Positions 29,926-39,580 are shown, counted from the first letter of the stretch. The stretch: 64,000 nt of DNA from Microbacterium testaceum (GCF_003075375.1 NZ_QDFT01000006.1:61695-125694); one strand, 5' to 3'. The notes: generated by a model from the sequence alone, not told the origin. Made by a program: numbers and translations.

Positions 29926-30414
29926 TCAGCCGTAGGTATCGCGCGGACCGCGGCCTGGAACGGCTCTGGGCCCCCATTTCCACGAGGGGACGTCGGGCCC
30001 TACGAAACGGATCGCTTCGACCCCCGCCTCGGGGAAGCGCCGGATGATCTCCGACAGGATGTGCGCGCGCATCAGCTGCAGCTGCTTGGCCCACGCCGTG
30101 GAGTCGGCCTGGACGGTCAGGGTGCCGGCATCCAGAGCCACGGGACGGGTGTGCGCGGCGGTGTCCGCTCCGGCCACCTCGTCCCACGTGCGCACCAGAT
30201 CCTCGCGCGACAGCTGGGCCTCCCAGCCGGCCGAGCGCGTCAGCGCAGACAGCACGTCACCCAGCCCCCGGGGGTCGCGCCCGGGCGAGAAGGGGGCGTT
30301 TTCGCCGTCGTCCGTGCGCCGGCGACGCTTCTTCTTGCGGTACGGCGACGGTTCGAGGCCGCGCAGTCGCAGGTAGGTCGACAGCGTCTCGGGGAGTTCG
30401 GGCTCGTCAGTCAT
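29926..30414 (-). CDS. DUF721 (DciA-like) protein
   Basis: A 162-residue protein of the DUF721 family, encoded between recF and gyrB in most Actinobacteria (Rv0004). DUF721/DciA proteins help load the replicative helicase in bacteria lacking DnaC; that role is inferred. The core spans residues ~50-145 with [35 protein letters not shown] and [10 protein letters not shown], ending with the conserved [12 protein letters not shown]. The N terminus has a very basic RKKKRRRR stretch. Its start overlaps the recF end by eight bases. Confidence 0.9.
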   Translation of the reverse strand: MTDEPELPETLSTYLRLRGLEPSPYRKKKRRRRTDDGENAPFSPGRDPRGLGDVLSALTRSAGWEAQLSREDLVRTWDEVAGADTAAHTRPVALDAGTLTVQADSTAWAKQLQLMRAHILSEIIRRFPEAGVEAIRFVGPDVPSWKWGPRAVPGRGPRDTYG

Positions 30415-31561
30415 CGTCGACCCCCGAGATCCGCCCCGCCTCGACGCGGACGACGTGCGCGCGCAGACCCTCGGGCACGTCCTCTTCGACCGCCGAGGTG
30501 ACGATCACCTGTTCGTAACCGCCCGCGAGGTCGGCCAGGCGCGCGCGCCGACCCGCATCGAGCTCGGCGAACACGTCGTCGAGGATGAGGACGGGGTCGC
30601 CGAGGCGGGACTCCGCCCGCAGCAGCTCTGCGGATGCCAGCCGGAGCGCCAATGCGACCGACCACGATTCGCCATGCGACGCGTACCCCTTCACGGGGAG
30701 ACCACGGACCATGAGCAATAGGTCGTCGCGGTGCGGGCCCACCAGGGTCAGACCGCGCTCGAGCTCTGCGGGGCGCCGGGCGGCCAGCGCGGCACGGAAT
30801 TGATCCGCCAGCGGTGCCGAGGAACCGGTGCCGTCGGTCGCTTCGCCCTCTTCGGGATCGCCTCCGCCGACCGAGAGAGCCCACGACAGACGGGGGTCGT
30901 GGTCGGCACCGGCGATGGCCGCGTAGGCGCGCGCGACGGGTTCGGAGAGATCGGATGCCAACGCCAGCCGCGCCTCGATCACCTCGGTGCCGAGTGTCAC
31001 GAGCTTGTCGTCCCACACGTCGAGGGTGCTGAGGGCGTCACCGCGCACGCCGCGCGCCCGCGCGGACTTGAGCAGGGCGCTGCGCTGGCGCAGCACGCGA
31101 TCGTAGTCGGCGAGCACCGCGGCCATGCGCGGGATCCGCTGCACGATCAGCTGATCGGCGAAGCGCCGGCGCGAGGACGGGTCGCCGCGCACGATCTGCA
31201 GGTCTTCGGGGGCGAACAGCACCACCTGCGCGTAGCGTGGCAACTCGGTGGTGCGGACGTTCACACCGTTCACGCGGGCCTTGTTGGCACCCTGCCGGTT
31301 GAGTTGCAGCTCGAGCAGGACGCTGCGCTCCCCGTGAGCGAGGCGCGCGCGGACGATCGCGGCATCCATGCCGTCTCGAACCAGTGGAGCATCGCTCGAG
31401 ACACGATGCGAACCGAGGGTGGCCAGGTAGGCGACGGCCTCGACGAGGTTCGTCTTTCCCTGTCCGTTGCGGCCGACGAAGACATTCGCCCCGGCGGAGA
31501 GCGTGACATCGGCTTCCGCGTAATTGCGGAAGTCCTTCAGTCCGAGCTGCTCCACGATCAC
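30407..31561 (-). CDS. recF: DNA replication/repair protein RecF
   Basis: A 384-residue ABC-type ATPase that helps load RecA at gaps. Walker A is GRNGQGKTNL (residues ~31-40), the signature-like segment VGPHRDDLLLM and Walker B VLILDDVFAELD follow, with the D-loop directly after. The first residues (VEQLGLKDFRNYAEADV) are typical. GTG 31561 lies six bases after TAGTCT on the minus strand, so recF may have its own leaderless promoter in addition to reading from dnaN. Confidence 0.96.
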   Translation of the reverse strand: MIVEQLGLKDFRNYAEADVTLSAGANVFVGRNGQGKTNLVEAVAYLATLGSHRVSSDAPLVRDGMDAAIVRARLAHGERSVLLELQLNRQGANKARVNGVNVRTTELPRYAQVVLFAPEDLQIVRGDPSSRRRFADQLIVQRIPRMAAVLADYDRVLRQRSALLKSARARGVRGDALSTLDVWDDKLVTLGTEVIEARLALASDLSEPVARAYAAIAGADHDPRLSWALSVGGGDPEEGEATDGTGSSAPLADQFRAALAARRPAELERGLTLVGPHRDDLLLMVRGLPVKGYASHGESWSVALALRLASAELLRAESRLGDPVLILDDVFAELDAGRRARLADLAGGYEQVIVTSAVEEDVPEGLRAHVVRVEAGRISGVDDD

Positions 31562-31567
31562 CGAGTC

Positions 31568-31573
31568 AGACTA
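31568..31573 (-). promoter_or_regulatory. -10 box TAGTCT before recF (leaderless)
   Basis: On the minus strand TAGTCT is followed by six bases and then the recF GTG. No ribosome-binding site fits in that gap, which favours a leaderless recF mRNA inside the dnaN-recF spacer. Confidence 0.6.
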
Positions 31574-31608
31574 CCCGCCGCCTCCGACACGGCCGCGTGT
31601 CGAACGGC

Positions 31609-32760
31609 TCAGCGCAGCAGCAGGTTGGGCTGGAGCAGGTACTTGAACGAGCCCTCGCCGCCCTTGTCGACCGAGGTCTGCGGCGTCACCAGCACAGGGC
31701 TGAGCTTGTTGGCGTTGTCGCTCGAGGTGAACGTGATGCGCGCGAACTCGCTGCGCACGGCGCCCAGGGACTCGAGCAGGTACTGGGGGTTCAGGCCCAG
31801 CGTGACCTCGTCGCCGATCAGCGTGGCGTCCACGGACTCGGTCGCGCGCGCCTGCTCGGTTCCCGAGGCGTCCATCGACACCCCGTCGGGACCGAAGGTG
31901 AAACGCAGCGGAGCCGAACGGTCGAGCACGAGGGCGACGCGACGGACGGCCTCGGCGAGCTCGGCGGTGTTGACCACGCTGTGGTGCTCGGTCTGTGCGG
32001 GGAAGAGGCGCCGCACCGGCGGGAAGTTGCCCTTGATGAGCAGCGAGGTGACGGTCTTGTTGCCCGACGAGAAGGCGATGATCTCTCGATCGCCCGAGCC
32101 CGAGAACGCGATCGAGATGTCGCCGCCGTGCGCGAACGTCTTGCCGACTTCTTGCAGGGTGCGCGCGGGGACGAGTGCCGAGGTGGGCTCGTCGGATGCC
32201 GCGGCGCCGCCGTCCCACGGGATCTCGCGCAGAGCCACGCGATAGCGGTCGGTGGCGACCAGGCTCAGCTGCGTGCCGGTCACCTCGAGCTGCACGCCCG
32301 TGAGCACCGGCGTCACATCGTCGCGCGAGGCGGCGAAGGCCACCTGGGCGATCGCGGTCGCGAATTCGTCGGCCGGGACCAGACCGGACTCACCGGTGAC
32401 CTCGGGGATCGCGGGGTATTCCTGAACGGGCATGGATGCCAGGGTGAAGCGCGCGGAGCCGCAGGTGAGCAGGATGCCGCCGTCGTCGTCGACGGCGATC
32501 TGGATAGGGGCGTTCGGCAGTCGGCTGGCGATGTCGCTCAGCAGTCGGCCGTGGACGAGGATCGTGCCGGGCTCGTCGACCGTGGCTTCGATGGTGGTGC
32601 GTGCGGACGCCTCGTAGTCGAAGGCCGCAAGGGTCAGCCCCTGCTCGCCGGCCTCGATGAGCACACCGGCCAGGATCGGCTGCGGGTTGCGCTGGGGCAG
32701 GAGCTTGACCACGAACGAGACGGCTTCGCTGAACACATCGCGATTGACGTGGAACTTCAC
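31609..32760 (-). CDS. dnaN: DNA polymerase III subunit beta (sliding clamp)
   Basis: The 383-residue ring clamp that tethers polymerase to DNA. The start MKFHVNRDVFSEAVSFVVKL and the three repeated beta-clamp folds are clear, as are the family segments RNPQPILAGVLIE, DRYRVALREI near residue 160 and the C-terminal KYLLQPNLLLR (actinobacterial form of the PMRL-like end). A GGGAGCACCC ribosome-binding stretch precedes the ATG. It lies downstream of dnaA, separated by the 452-base oriC candidate. Confidence 0.97.
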   Translation of the reverse strand: MKFHVNRDVFSEAVSFVVKLLPQRNPQPILAGVLIEAGEQGLTLAAFDYEASARTTIEATVDEPGTILVHGRLLSDIASRLPNAPIQIAVDDDGGILLTCGSARFTLASMPVQEYPAIPEVTGESGLVPADEFATAIAQVAFAASRDDVTPVLTGVQLEVTGTQLSLVATDRYRVALREIPWDGGAAASDEPTSALVPARTLQEVGKTFAHGGDISIAFSGSGDREIIAFSSGNKTVTSLLIKGNFPPVRRLFPAQTEHHSVVNTAELAEAVRRVALVLDRSAPLRFTFGPDGVSMDASGTEQARATESVDATLIGDEVTLGLNPQYLLESLGAVRSEFARITFTSSDNANKLSPVLVTPQTSVDKGGEGSFKYLLQPNLLLR

Positions 32761-33165
32761 GGGTGCTCCCTTGACGGCGGGTATGGCTTACCCATGCTAG
32801 TGCCCCGCTCGGACGGTCTCCGCCGGGGGCGACGACCCACCGCAAGGTCATCGGATCTCTCTTAACAATGATTTGGGATCTTCATCTTGTTAACAGCTGT
32901 GGAGAGTGTGGATAACTCTCGACACGCCTGTTAACAGCAGGGAAGCCGGGGGTTGTTAACTGTGGACGCGCTGCGGAGAGCCTGGGCACTTGAGGCGGCT
33001 CCGACGACAGTGACTCGACGGCTCCTCCACAGAGTTAACAGCGCCGTGCACATGTCATCCGCAGGAAATCGGAGTTATCCACAGGTTTTCCACACTGTGT
33101 AGAACCCCCCGAAAAACCGCGTGCGAGACGCGTCACAGGCTCGTTTCCCGCAAGAAAACGGGAAA
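32761..33165. other. oriC candidate between dnaA and dnaN
   Basis: Gene-free and visibly AT-richer than its surroundings. Perfect DnaA boxes: TGTGGATAA at 32907-32915 and TTATCCACA at 33075-33083. Weaker boxes: TTTTCCACA at 33086-33094, TCCTCCACA at 33023-33031 and TGTGGACGC at 32961. GTTAAC occurs four times (32889, 32930, 32955, 33034), mostly as TGTTAACAG. The AT-rich start of the region (CTTAACAATGATTTGGGATC) may be part of the unwinding element. Location between dnaA and dnaN is the standard actinobacterial origin. Confidence 0.85.
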
Positions 33166-33196
33166 AGGGCCCGCCCGCGGATCGCGGACGGGCCCT
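33166..33196. terminator. Intrinsic terminator after dnaA
   Basis: AGGGCCCGCCCGCGG and the near-perfect complement CGCGGACGGGCCCT form a long GC stem just 3' of the dnaA stop, with A-rich DNA beyond it that gives a U-run in the leftward transcript. It would insulate oriC from dnaA transcription. Confidence 0.8.
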
Positions 33197-33212
33197 GTGA
33201 TCGTTCAGGCGC

Positions 33213-34640
33213 TCAGCGCATGCGGCCGAGCTGGCTGGTGATCTCGGAGACCTGATTGAAGATCGATCGGCGCTCCTTCATGAGGTCGCTGATCTTCTTG
33301 TAGGCGTACATCACCGTCGTGTGATCGCGGTTGCCGAACAGCTGGCCGATCTTGGGAAGCGACAGGCTGGTGCGCTCCCGGCACAGGTACATGGCGATCT
33401 GTCGCGCGGTCGCGACGGCCTGCGAGCGGCTGGACCCGTACAGGTCGTCGACCGACAGCTTGAAGTACTGCGCGGTGGCCGTGATGATGTCGGTCGGCGA
33501 GATGACGTTCGCGTCGTCCTGGTCGATGATGTCGCGCAGCACCGTCTGCGCCAGCGACATGTCGAGCGTCGACCTGTTCAGACTGGCGAAGGCCGAGACG
33601 CGGATGAGGGCGCCCTCGAGTTCGCGGATGTTCGACGACACCACCGTGGCGATGTACTCGAGCACGTCATCGGGGATGAGCAATCGCTCGCTCTGCGCCT
33701 TCTTGCGCAGGATCGCGATACGCGTCTCAAGGTCGGGGGCCTGGACGTCGGTGATGAGACCCCACTCGAAGCGGCTGCGCATCCGGTCTTCGAAGCCGGT
33801 GAGCTGCTTCGGCGGCAGGTCGCTGGTGATCACGACCTGCTTGTCGTGGTCGTGCAGCGTGTTGAAGGTGTGGAAGAACGCTTCCTGCGTCTCGGCACGA
33901 CCCTGCAGGAACTGGATGTCGTCGATGAGCAGGATGTCGACGTCGCGATACCGCGCCTGGAATGCGGACCCGCGGTTGTTCGCGATCGAGTTGATGAAGT
34001 CGTTCGTGAACTCCTCGCTCGAGACGTAGCGCACGCGGATGCCGGCGTACATGCTCGCGGCGTAGTCGCCGATGGCGTGCAGGAGGTGTGTCTTGCCCAA
34101 GCCGGAATCGCCGTAGATGAAGAGCGGGTTGTAGGCCTTGGCCGGCGCCTCGGCCACGGCGACCGCGGCGGCATGGGCGAAGCGGTTGGACTGACCGATC
34201 ACGAAGTTGTCGAAGGTGTACTTCGGGTTCAGGCGCGTGTCGTTGCGTGAGGCCGGGGTGATGGGTTCGGGGACCTGATCCGTGGCGCTCGAGGGCATCG
34301 GGGCCGGGGCGGACCGGTCGACGCTCGGAGCCGGGACCGGCGAGGTCTCGCGGTGGGACTCCACCAGATCGGGGTTCACGACGACGCGGAATGTCCCCAC
34401 ATCGGGGTCGCTCCCCTGCACCTGGGCGAGGGCCTCGAGGATCGAGGCGCGCATGCGCTTGTTGAACTGCGCGGCGGTCAGGTCGTTGGGCACGTCGAGA
34501 TAGAGCGTGCCTCCCATGACGCCCTGCGGCACCGCGAGATTGAGGAAGCCGTGCAGCTGGGGCGTGACGCGATCGTCGGTGAGAAGATGGTCCAGCACTG
34601 CCGACCAGACGGGGACATCCGGTACTTCGTACAGAGACAT
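33213..34640 (-). CDS. dnaA: Chromosomal replication initiator protein DnaA
   Basis: The 475-residue initiator. Domain I is at the N terminus (VPDVPVWSAVLDHLL), followed by a Pro/Ala-rich domain II (residues ~100-145), the AAA+ domain III with Walker A GDSGLGKTHLLHAIG and Walker B ILLIDDIQFLQ, and domain IV with the DNA-binding RDHTTVMYAYKKI. ATG 34640 is preceded by GGAGGGG, which decides it against longer in-frame extensions. It is transcribed away from rpmH. Confidence 0.98.
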   Translation of the reverse strand: MSLYEVPDVPVWSAVLDHLLTDDRVTPQLHGFLNLAVPQGVMGGTLYLDVPNDLTAAQFNKRMRASILEALAQVQGSDPDVGTFRVVVNPDLVESHRETSPVPAPSVDRSAPAPMPSSATDQVPEPITPASRNDTRLNPKYTFDNFVIGQSNRFAHAAAVAVAEAPAKAYNPLFIYGDSGLGKTHLLHAIGDYAASMYAGIRVRYVSSEEFTNDFINSIANNRGSAFQARYRDVDILLIDDIQFLQGRAETQEAFFHTFNTLHDHDKQVVITSDLPPKQLTGFEDRMRSRFEWGLITDVQAPDLETRIAILRKKAQSERLLIPDDVLEYIATVVSSNIRELEGALIRVSAFASLNRSTLDMSLAQTVLRDIIDQDDANVISPTDIITATAQYFKLSVDDLYGSSRSQAVATARQIAMYLCRERTSLSLPKIGQLFGNRDHTTVMYAYKKISDLMKERRSIFNQVSEITSQLGRMR

Positions 34641-34934
34641 GTCCCCTCCGGGATCTTGACGCGACGGAGATCGACGAAGTCGCGTCGAACCTGTGGATAA
34701 CTTCCGGGGCCACGCTAGTTCGCGGCTCTCGCGGAGCAAAATCCACTGTAAGACCCGGCCGCGTGTCTTTGCCACGCTTGTGGACAACGCCTGGGGATAA
34801 TGGGCGGTCGGCTTCCCGGTTTGAGTTAACGCCGGACTCGACGTAGCCTTAGTCGGTTGACTTATGCCTATACGGCAGTCCCGACCCCGTCCCCGGCAGA
34901 AGAGCATCGGGCGACACCACCTCCGGAGTGACCC
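34641..34934. other. rpmH-dnaA intergenic region with DnaA boxes
   Basis: A 294-base divergent gap holding the promoters of dnaA and of the rpmH operon. A perfect DnaA box TGTGGATAA lies at 34692-34700 and a one-mismatch TGTGGACAA at 34779-34787. GGGGATAAT (34793) and another GTTAAC (34825-34830) are also present. The boxes may autoregulate dnaA or form a second part of the origin. No gene is seen. Confidence 0.7.
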
Positions 34935-35072
34935 ATGAGCAAGCGCACCTTCCAGCCCAACAACCGCCGCCGCGCCAAGAAGCACGGCTTCCGCGCCCGT
35001 ATGCGCACGCGTGCCGGCCGCGGCATCCTCGCGGCACGCCGCGCCAAGGGCCGCACCGAGCTCTCGGCCTGA
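34935..35072 (+). CDS. rpmH: Large ribosomal subunit protein bL34
   Basis: A 45-residue, very basic ribosomal protein. The sequence begins [20 protein letters not shown] and continues [19 protein letters not shown], matching bL34 end to end. CTCCGGAG precedes the ATG. It is first in the rightward rpmH-rnpA-yidD-yidC-jag-rsmG series, divergent from dnaA, as in most bacteria. Confidence 0.98.
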   Translation: MSKRTFQPNNRRRAKKHGFRARMRTRAGRGILAARRAKGRTELSA

Positions 35073-35080
35073 CAGACCCG

Positions 35081-35419
35081 GTGCTCGCGAAGCCGAACCG
35101 ACTCACCCGCGGATCGGACTACAAAGCCACAGTCCGACGGGGTTCTCGGTGTGCCGCTGCGCACACCGTTACCTACGTCGGCTCGTCGGCCGAGACCGAG
35201 ACGCCCCGCTTCGGCTTCATCGTGAGCCGACAGGTCGGCTCCGCTGTCACCCGCAACACCATTCGCCGCCGCCTCAAAGCGGTGTGCGCCGAGGCGCTCC
35301 CGTCCATTCGCGGGGGCGCCTCGATCGTCATCCGCGCACTTCCCTCCGCGGCGACCGTCGACTACGCCACCCTGCGCGCCGAGGTCGTCCGGTGTCTCGA
35401 GCGAAAAGCTTCGGTATGA
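35081..35419 (+). CDS. rnpA: Ribonuclease P protein component
   Basis: A 112-residue basic protein that helps the RNase P RNA mature tRNA 5' ends. The conserved RNR-like signature appears as SAVTRNTIRRRLKAVCAEA, with RFGFIVSRQVG upstream and an N-terminal RLTRGSDYKATVRRG. GTG 35081 lies eight bases after the rpmH stop. The stop overlaps the yidD start (ATGA). Confidence 0.96.
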   Translation: MLAKPNRLTRGSDYKATVRRGSRCAAAHTVTYVGSSAETETPRFGFIVSRQVGSAVTRNTIRRRLKAVCAEALPSIRGGASIVIRALPSAATVDYATLRAEVVRCLERKASV

Positions 35420-35772
35420 GCACCTCCACGCTTCCGACGTCGGCCACCGGGTCCGGCCGTCTCACGGTGGACGGCGTTCTGGCATCCGTCCCCCTGCTCC
35501 CCCGTAATGCGGGGCTCGCCCTGCTGCACGCGTATCGAGCGACGATCTCGCACGTCTACGGCGACGTGTGCAAGTACTACCCGTCCTGCTCCGCCTATTC
35601 GGTGGGCGCCGTGCAGCAGCATGGACTCGTGAAGGGCATCGCGTTCACCGCGGCCCGTCTCGCACGGTGCCATCCCTGGGCTCAGGGTGGCATCGACGAC
35701 GTCCGTCCTCACCGGGCCTTCCGCCACGAACTCACTCGGCACGGATTCGTCGTGCCCGCCCGAAAGGACTGA
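35416..35772 (+). CDS. yidD: Membrane protein insertion efficiency factor YidD
   Basis: A 118-residue protein that aids YidC-dependent membrane insertion. The core reads YRATISHVYGDVCKYYPSCSAYSVGAVQQHG and RLARCHPWAQGG, with the conserved Cys and the P-S-C-S motif; these are quoted for their Cys/Pro pattern. The first ~28 residues are a non-conserved Ser/Thr-rich extension. Coupled to rnpA by ATGA, and two bases before yidC. Confidence 0.95.
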   Translation: MSTSTLPTSATGSGRLTVDGVLASVPLLPRNAGLALLHAYRATISHVYGDVCKYYPSCSAYSVGAVQQHGLVKGIAFTAARLARCHPWAQGGIDDVRPHRAFRHELTRHGFVVPARKD

Positions 35773-35774
35773 TC

Positions 35775-36836
35775 GTGCAATTCGATCTCATTGGGACCAT
35801 CCTCTGGCCGCTGAAATGGGCGGTCGAACTCGTGCTGGTGGGCTGGCACGCTCTCTTCACCGCCGTGGGCCTCGCCCCCGCCGCGGGCCTCACCTGGGTG
35901 CTGTCCATCGTGGGTCTGGTGCTCGTCGTCCGTGCCGCCCTGATCCCGCTCTTCGTGAAGCAGATCAAGAGCCAGCGCAAGATGATGGAGATCGCTCCGG
36001 AGCTGCGCAAGGTCCAAGAGAAGTACAAGGGCAAGCGCGATCAGCTGTCTCGCGAGGCGATGAGCCGCGAGACGATGGCGCTGTACAAGAAGCACGGCAC
36101 CACCCCCGTGTCGAGCTGCCTCCCGCTGCTCGTGCAGATGCCGATCTTCTTCGCCCTCTTCAGCGTGCTCAACGACGTGTCCAAGCACGCGAACAGCGGT
36201 CAGGGCGGTGTGGGACTGCTCACCCCCGAGCTGACCCGCGAGTTCTATGACGCACGCCTGTTCGATGTGGCATCCATGCACGTCAACCTCGTCACCGCTT
36301 GGGGCCAGTCCGACGGTCAGGTGACCGTCGCGATCCTGCTGACCCTCGTCGTGCTGATGATCGCGTCGCAGTTCTTCACGCAGCTGCAGATCATCTCGAA
36401 GAACCTGTCGCCCGAGGCCAAGACCGGTCAGGCATACCAGATGCAGAAGATCATGCTGTACATCCTGCCGCTGGCCTTCATCTTCTCGGGTGTCTTCTTC
36501 CCGCTGGGTGTCGTCATCTACTGGTTCGTCAGCAACCTGTGGACGATGGTGCAGCAGTTCATCGTCATCCGCGAGATGCCGACTCCGGGATCGGATGCCG
36601 CGAAGGCCCGTGAGGAGCGCCTGGCGCGCAAGGGCAAGGCGATCGACTCGTCGGGCAAGGTCGTGTCAATGGAGAAGTACGAGGCCGAGCAGCAGCGCCT
36701 GCTCGAGGAGGCCGAGCGCGCCCGTGCGGCCGCTCCGAAGCGCCAGCAGCCCGTCGGCAAGCAGCGCGCGAAGAAGCAGCAGTCCGCCAAGAATCCGAGC
36801 GCCAACGGCGCTTCCGGTTCGTCCTCCCCTGCTTGA
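35775..36836 (+). CDS. yidC: Membrane protein insertase YidC
   Basis: A 353-residue insertase (Oxa1 family). Transmembrane segments are at about residues 10-30, 35-60, 110-130, 175-200 and 225-250. Family features: RAALIPLFVKQIKSQRKM with the positively charged helix, the cytoplasmic coiled hairpin (KVQEKYKGKRDQLSREAM), and PVSSCLPLLVQMPIFFALF. The C terminus is a ~100-residue basic Ala/Lys-rich tail, presumably ribosome-contacting. Starts at GTG 35775 two bases after yidD. Confidence 0.96.
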   Translation: MQFDLIGTILWPLKWAVELVLVGWHALFTAVGLAPAAGLTWVLSIVGLVLVVRAALIPLFVKQIKSQRKMMEIAPELRKVQEKYKGKRDQLSREAMSRETMALYKKHGTTPVSSCLPLLVQMPIFFALFSVLNDVSKHANSGQGGVGLLTPELTREFYDARLFDVASMHVNLVTAWGQSDGQVTVAILLTLVVLMIASQFFTQLQIISKNLSPEAKTGQAYQMQKIMLYILPLAFIFSGVFFPLGVVIYWFVSNLWTMVQQFIVIREMPTPGSDAAKAREERLARKGKAIDSSGKVVSMEKYEAEQQRLLEEAERARAAAPKRQQPVGKQRAKKQQSAKNPSANGASGSSSPA

Positions 36837-36850
36837 GCCCGGAGACAACG

Positions 36851-37354
36851 ATGACGACGTCCGATCAGATCACGCCCGAACAGACCGCTGCTACGGAAGA
36901 ACAGCTCGAGCAAGAAGGCGACATCGCCGCCGACTACCTCGAGGGGCTGCTCGACATCGCCGATATCGACGGCGACCTGGCGCTGGATGTGCGCGCAGGT
37001 CGCGCCTACGTATCGGTCGAGGCCGACGACATCGAGGCGTTGTCGACGCTGTCGCACCCCGACACCGTGCAGGCGCTGCAGGAGCTCACCCGTTTGGCCG
37101 TTCAGAGCTCGACCGGGCGCTTCTCGCGTTTGATCCTCGACATCGGTGGATCGCGAGATGCGCGTCAGCGCCAGCTCGAGAACCTCGTCGACCGCGCCAT
37201 CGCCCGTCTCGACGAGGGTGCGTCTCAGGCGTCGCTGCCCGCGATGTCGAGCTACGAGCGCAAGCTCGTCCACGACATCGCGGCCGACCGCGGGTACTCG
37301 TCGGAGTCGTTCGGCGAGGGTGCGGACCGCCACACCGTGCTGCGTCGCGGCTGA
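36851..37354 (+). CDS. Jag/KhpB-like R3H domain RNA-binding protein
   Basis: A 167-residue protein with an acidic N terminus (residues 1-30), a KH-like middle (YLEGLLDIADIDGDLALDV...ALQELTRLAV) and a C-terminal R3H domain (MSSYERKLVHDIAADRGYSS followed by S-F-G-E-G). Jag/KhpB proteins bind RNA and affect cell elongation in other bacteria. ATG 36851 is preferred over TTG 36833 because GGAG lies six bases before it. Encoded between yidC and rsmG as usual. Confidence 0.92.
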   Translation: MTTSDQITPEQTAATEEQLEQEGDIAADYLEGLLDIADIDGDLALDVRAGRAYVSVEADDIEALSTLSHPDTVQALQELTRLAVQSSTGRFSRLILDIGGSRDARQRQLENLVDRAIARLDEGASQASLPAMSSYERKLVHDIAADRGYSSESFGEGADRHTVLRRG

Positions 37355-37361
37355 GTCCGGG

Positions 37362-37991
37362 ATGCCGGAACATCTCGAAACAGAGCCGGCGGCTGCCGCT
37401 GATCTCTTCGGAGAGCAGATCGAGCGCGCTCGGCGGTTCACGTCGAACCTGGCGACCCACGGCGAGGAAAGGGGCCTGATCGGCCCCCTCGAGGTGCCTC
37501 GTCTCTGGACGCGTCACATTCTGAACAGCGCGATCGCCGCGCCGTACTTCCATGGGCGTGCGGTCGACGTCGGTTCAGGTGCGGGGCTACCGGGCCTGGT
37601 GCTCGCCATCGCGCGGCCTGACGTGGAGTGGACGTTGATCGAGCCGATGGAACGTCGCACGGCCTGGCTCTCGGAGCAGGTCGACGACCTCGGGCTTACC
37701 AACGTCACGGTGGCCCGTCTGCGCGGTGAGGAGTGGACCGACGGTCGTGTCTTCGATGTCGCCACGGCGCGGGCTGTCAGCGCCCTGCGGACGCTTCTTC
37801 CCTTCACCGCGCCTCTGGTGCGGCCGGGGGGACGACTCGTTTTCTTGAAGGGCGCCAACGTGGGGGCCGAGATCGAGTCGGCGGCCAAGGCGATTCGCAA
37901 ATTCGGTCTCGAGGACGTGTCGGTCGAGGTGATCGGCGAGGGCGTGCTCGGCGAGCCGACTCGGGTCTTCGTGGCGACTCTGGGCCGCTGA
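37362..37991 (+). CDS. rsmG: 16S rRNA (guanine(527)-N(7))-methyltransferase RsmG
   Basis: A 209-residue SAM-dependent methyltransferase modifying G527 of 16S rRNA; loss gives low-level streptomycin resistance in other species (family knowledge). The SAM-binding signature VDVGSGAGLPGLVLAIARPD is near residues 69-88, preceded by RLWTRHILNS and followed by LIEPMERRTAWL and VATARAVSALRTLLP. It is the last gene before the long gene-free parS region. Confidence 0.96.
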   Translation: MPEHLETEPAAAADLFGEQIERARRFTSNLATHGEERGLIGPLEVPRLWTRHILNSAIAAPYFHGRAVDVGSGAGLPGLVLAIARPDVEWTLIEPMERRTAWLSEQVDDLGLTNVTVARLRGEEWTDGRVFDVATARAVSALRTLLPFTAPLVRPGGRLVFLKGANVGAEIESAAKAIRKFGLEDVSVEVIGEGVLGEPTRVFVATLGR

Positions 37992-38768
37992 TTCAGCCTC
38001 TAACCTGGTATTTTTCGACATCATTCTGACCCCGCCTCATACGGATCGCGCCGCTCGGCTTATTGCGCAGAACCAGGGCGCGCGGGCCCTCGCTATCGGA
38101 GCGTCGGTCGGCAGGTCAGGTGTATGATCCCCCGCCCGTGGTCGCCGCGATGCGGCGCGTATCATCCGTTCGTCACGTCTTTCGTGCGGAACGCGGGATT
38201 GGGAATGCTGACACGACGGCGTGCATGTCGGGCGGCGGGTGACAGGTTCTCGCGACGATCGTGCGGGGGAACTTCGCCGTGCTTGGTGCAGTTCGCCGCC
38301 TTCCCGGGGCCGGGCGAGGCCGGCGAGATGGTCGTGGCATGACGCACCGCCGTGTTCGCCGCGTTCCCGAGCCGTTTCCGAGGTCCGGCGACGGCCGTCG
38401 GCGCGGGGCTTCCGAGGCGCGTGACGCTGTCGGGGTCGGGTTGGACGCGCGAGCTCCGGTTCGGTGCTCGTCATCACGTCGTTGAATCGCGCAAAGGAGT
38501 CCGCCCCGTCGCCTCAGCCGAGCTCGACGCCAGCTGCCGTGAGTGCCGTGGACGCGGAGAATGACCGTGCGCAAGGGGTGCTTCCGTCTCTCAGGCCGGA
38601 TAGGAAGCGTCCCTTGGCCAGCCGGTGCATGGTGCTGGATGTCCTCGGGAAGGTGCGTTTCGCTACCCCACAGATCCCGACGCGACGCGGTTGTGGCCTC
38701 GAATCCGGTGACGCGTTGGCGGTCTGCTGTGCGGCCGCGTGGTCATCGATGCAAAGCGACGCCACGCA

Positions 38769-38784
38769 CGTTTCACGTGAAACA
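38769..38784. promoter_or_regulatory. parS site 1 (CGTTTCACGTGAAACA)
   Basis: Matches the bacterial parS consensus TGTTTCACGTGAAACA at 15 of 16 positions. It is the outermost site, about 1.5 kb from the next one. ParB binds the palindrome and spreads from it. Confidence 0.93.
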
Positions 38785-39580
38785 TGTCGGCAGTGGTGGG
38801 TGATCGCAGCAGGCGATCTGGCGCTGCGCGCGGGTGGTCCAGATCTCCGACGCTAACGGCCCGACAGACGGCCCGCAGGCTTCCGTCTTTCGCTAGTTGG
38901 GTGAAAGCCGGAGTAGGTGCCCTCTGAGACGTATGGTCTCGTTCACGCTTCGGCCGCGTGAGAGTAGACCAGCATCGTGAGGAACCGGTTGGATTGTGCA
39001 ACTCGCAGTCAGTCTCCCGGTGCGCTTCGCGAGAGGATGCGGGAGCATGCCGGTCTCAGCGAAGTGGCCGCGATTCAGCGAGGAAAGCGAGTGGCCACCG
39101 CCATGCGATAGCCATGCTCGACGGGGGTGCTGCCTCCGGTGTCGGTGGAAGCGGCGACAGTACACCTGGGACGGCGTATCCGTAGGCGCGTGGCCTTCGG
39201 ACCGTGGCGAGAAGCGCCATATTCGTTCTGAACTATGAGATTTTTGGAGCGTGCTTACGCGGAAGGTGACGTCGTGAGCACCCTCCCCTCCCCCGCCATG
39301 CGCGTGCGTGCGATCGGGTGGCGAGAAGGTGAGACCGAGGCCGGCGGCGTAGTCGTCGGAGTGTGTGGCGGTGAATGAGGCGTGTTGGGGGGCTGCTCAT
39401 GATCTGTGAGTCGGCGCCGGACGATGTGCACGCTCGCTGTGTGTGCGTGTTCCGGAGGGCTTCTCGCGGTTTGTTCGTCGCTCGCCAGCCGCCTCAGCGA
39501 CGACCCGCCGGGGCGTCGATCGTCCGTCCCGGCTCTGCACCCGAGCTGTTCTCCTCTCGCAGTCCACTCCCGCGCTTTCG

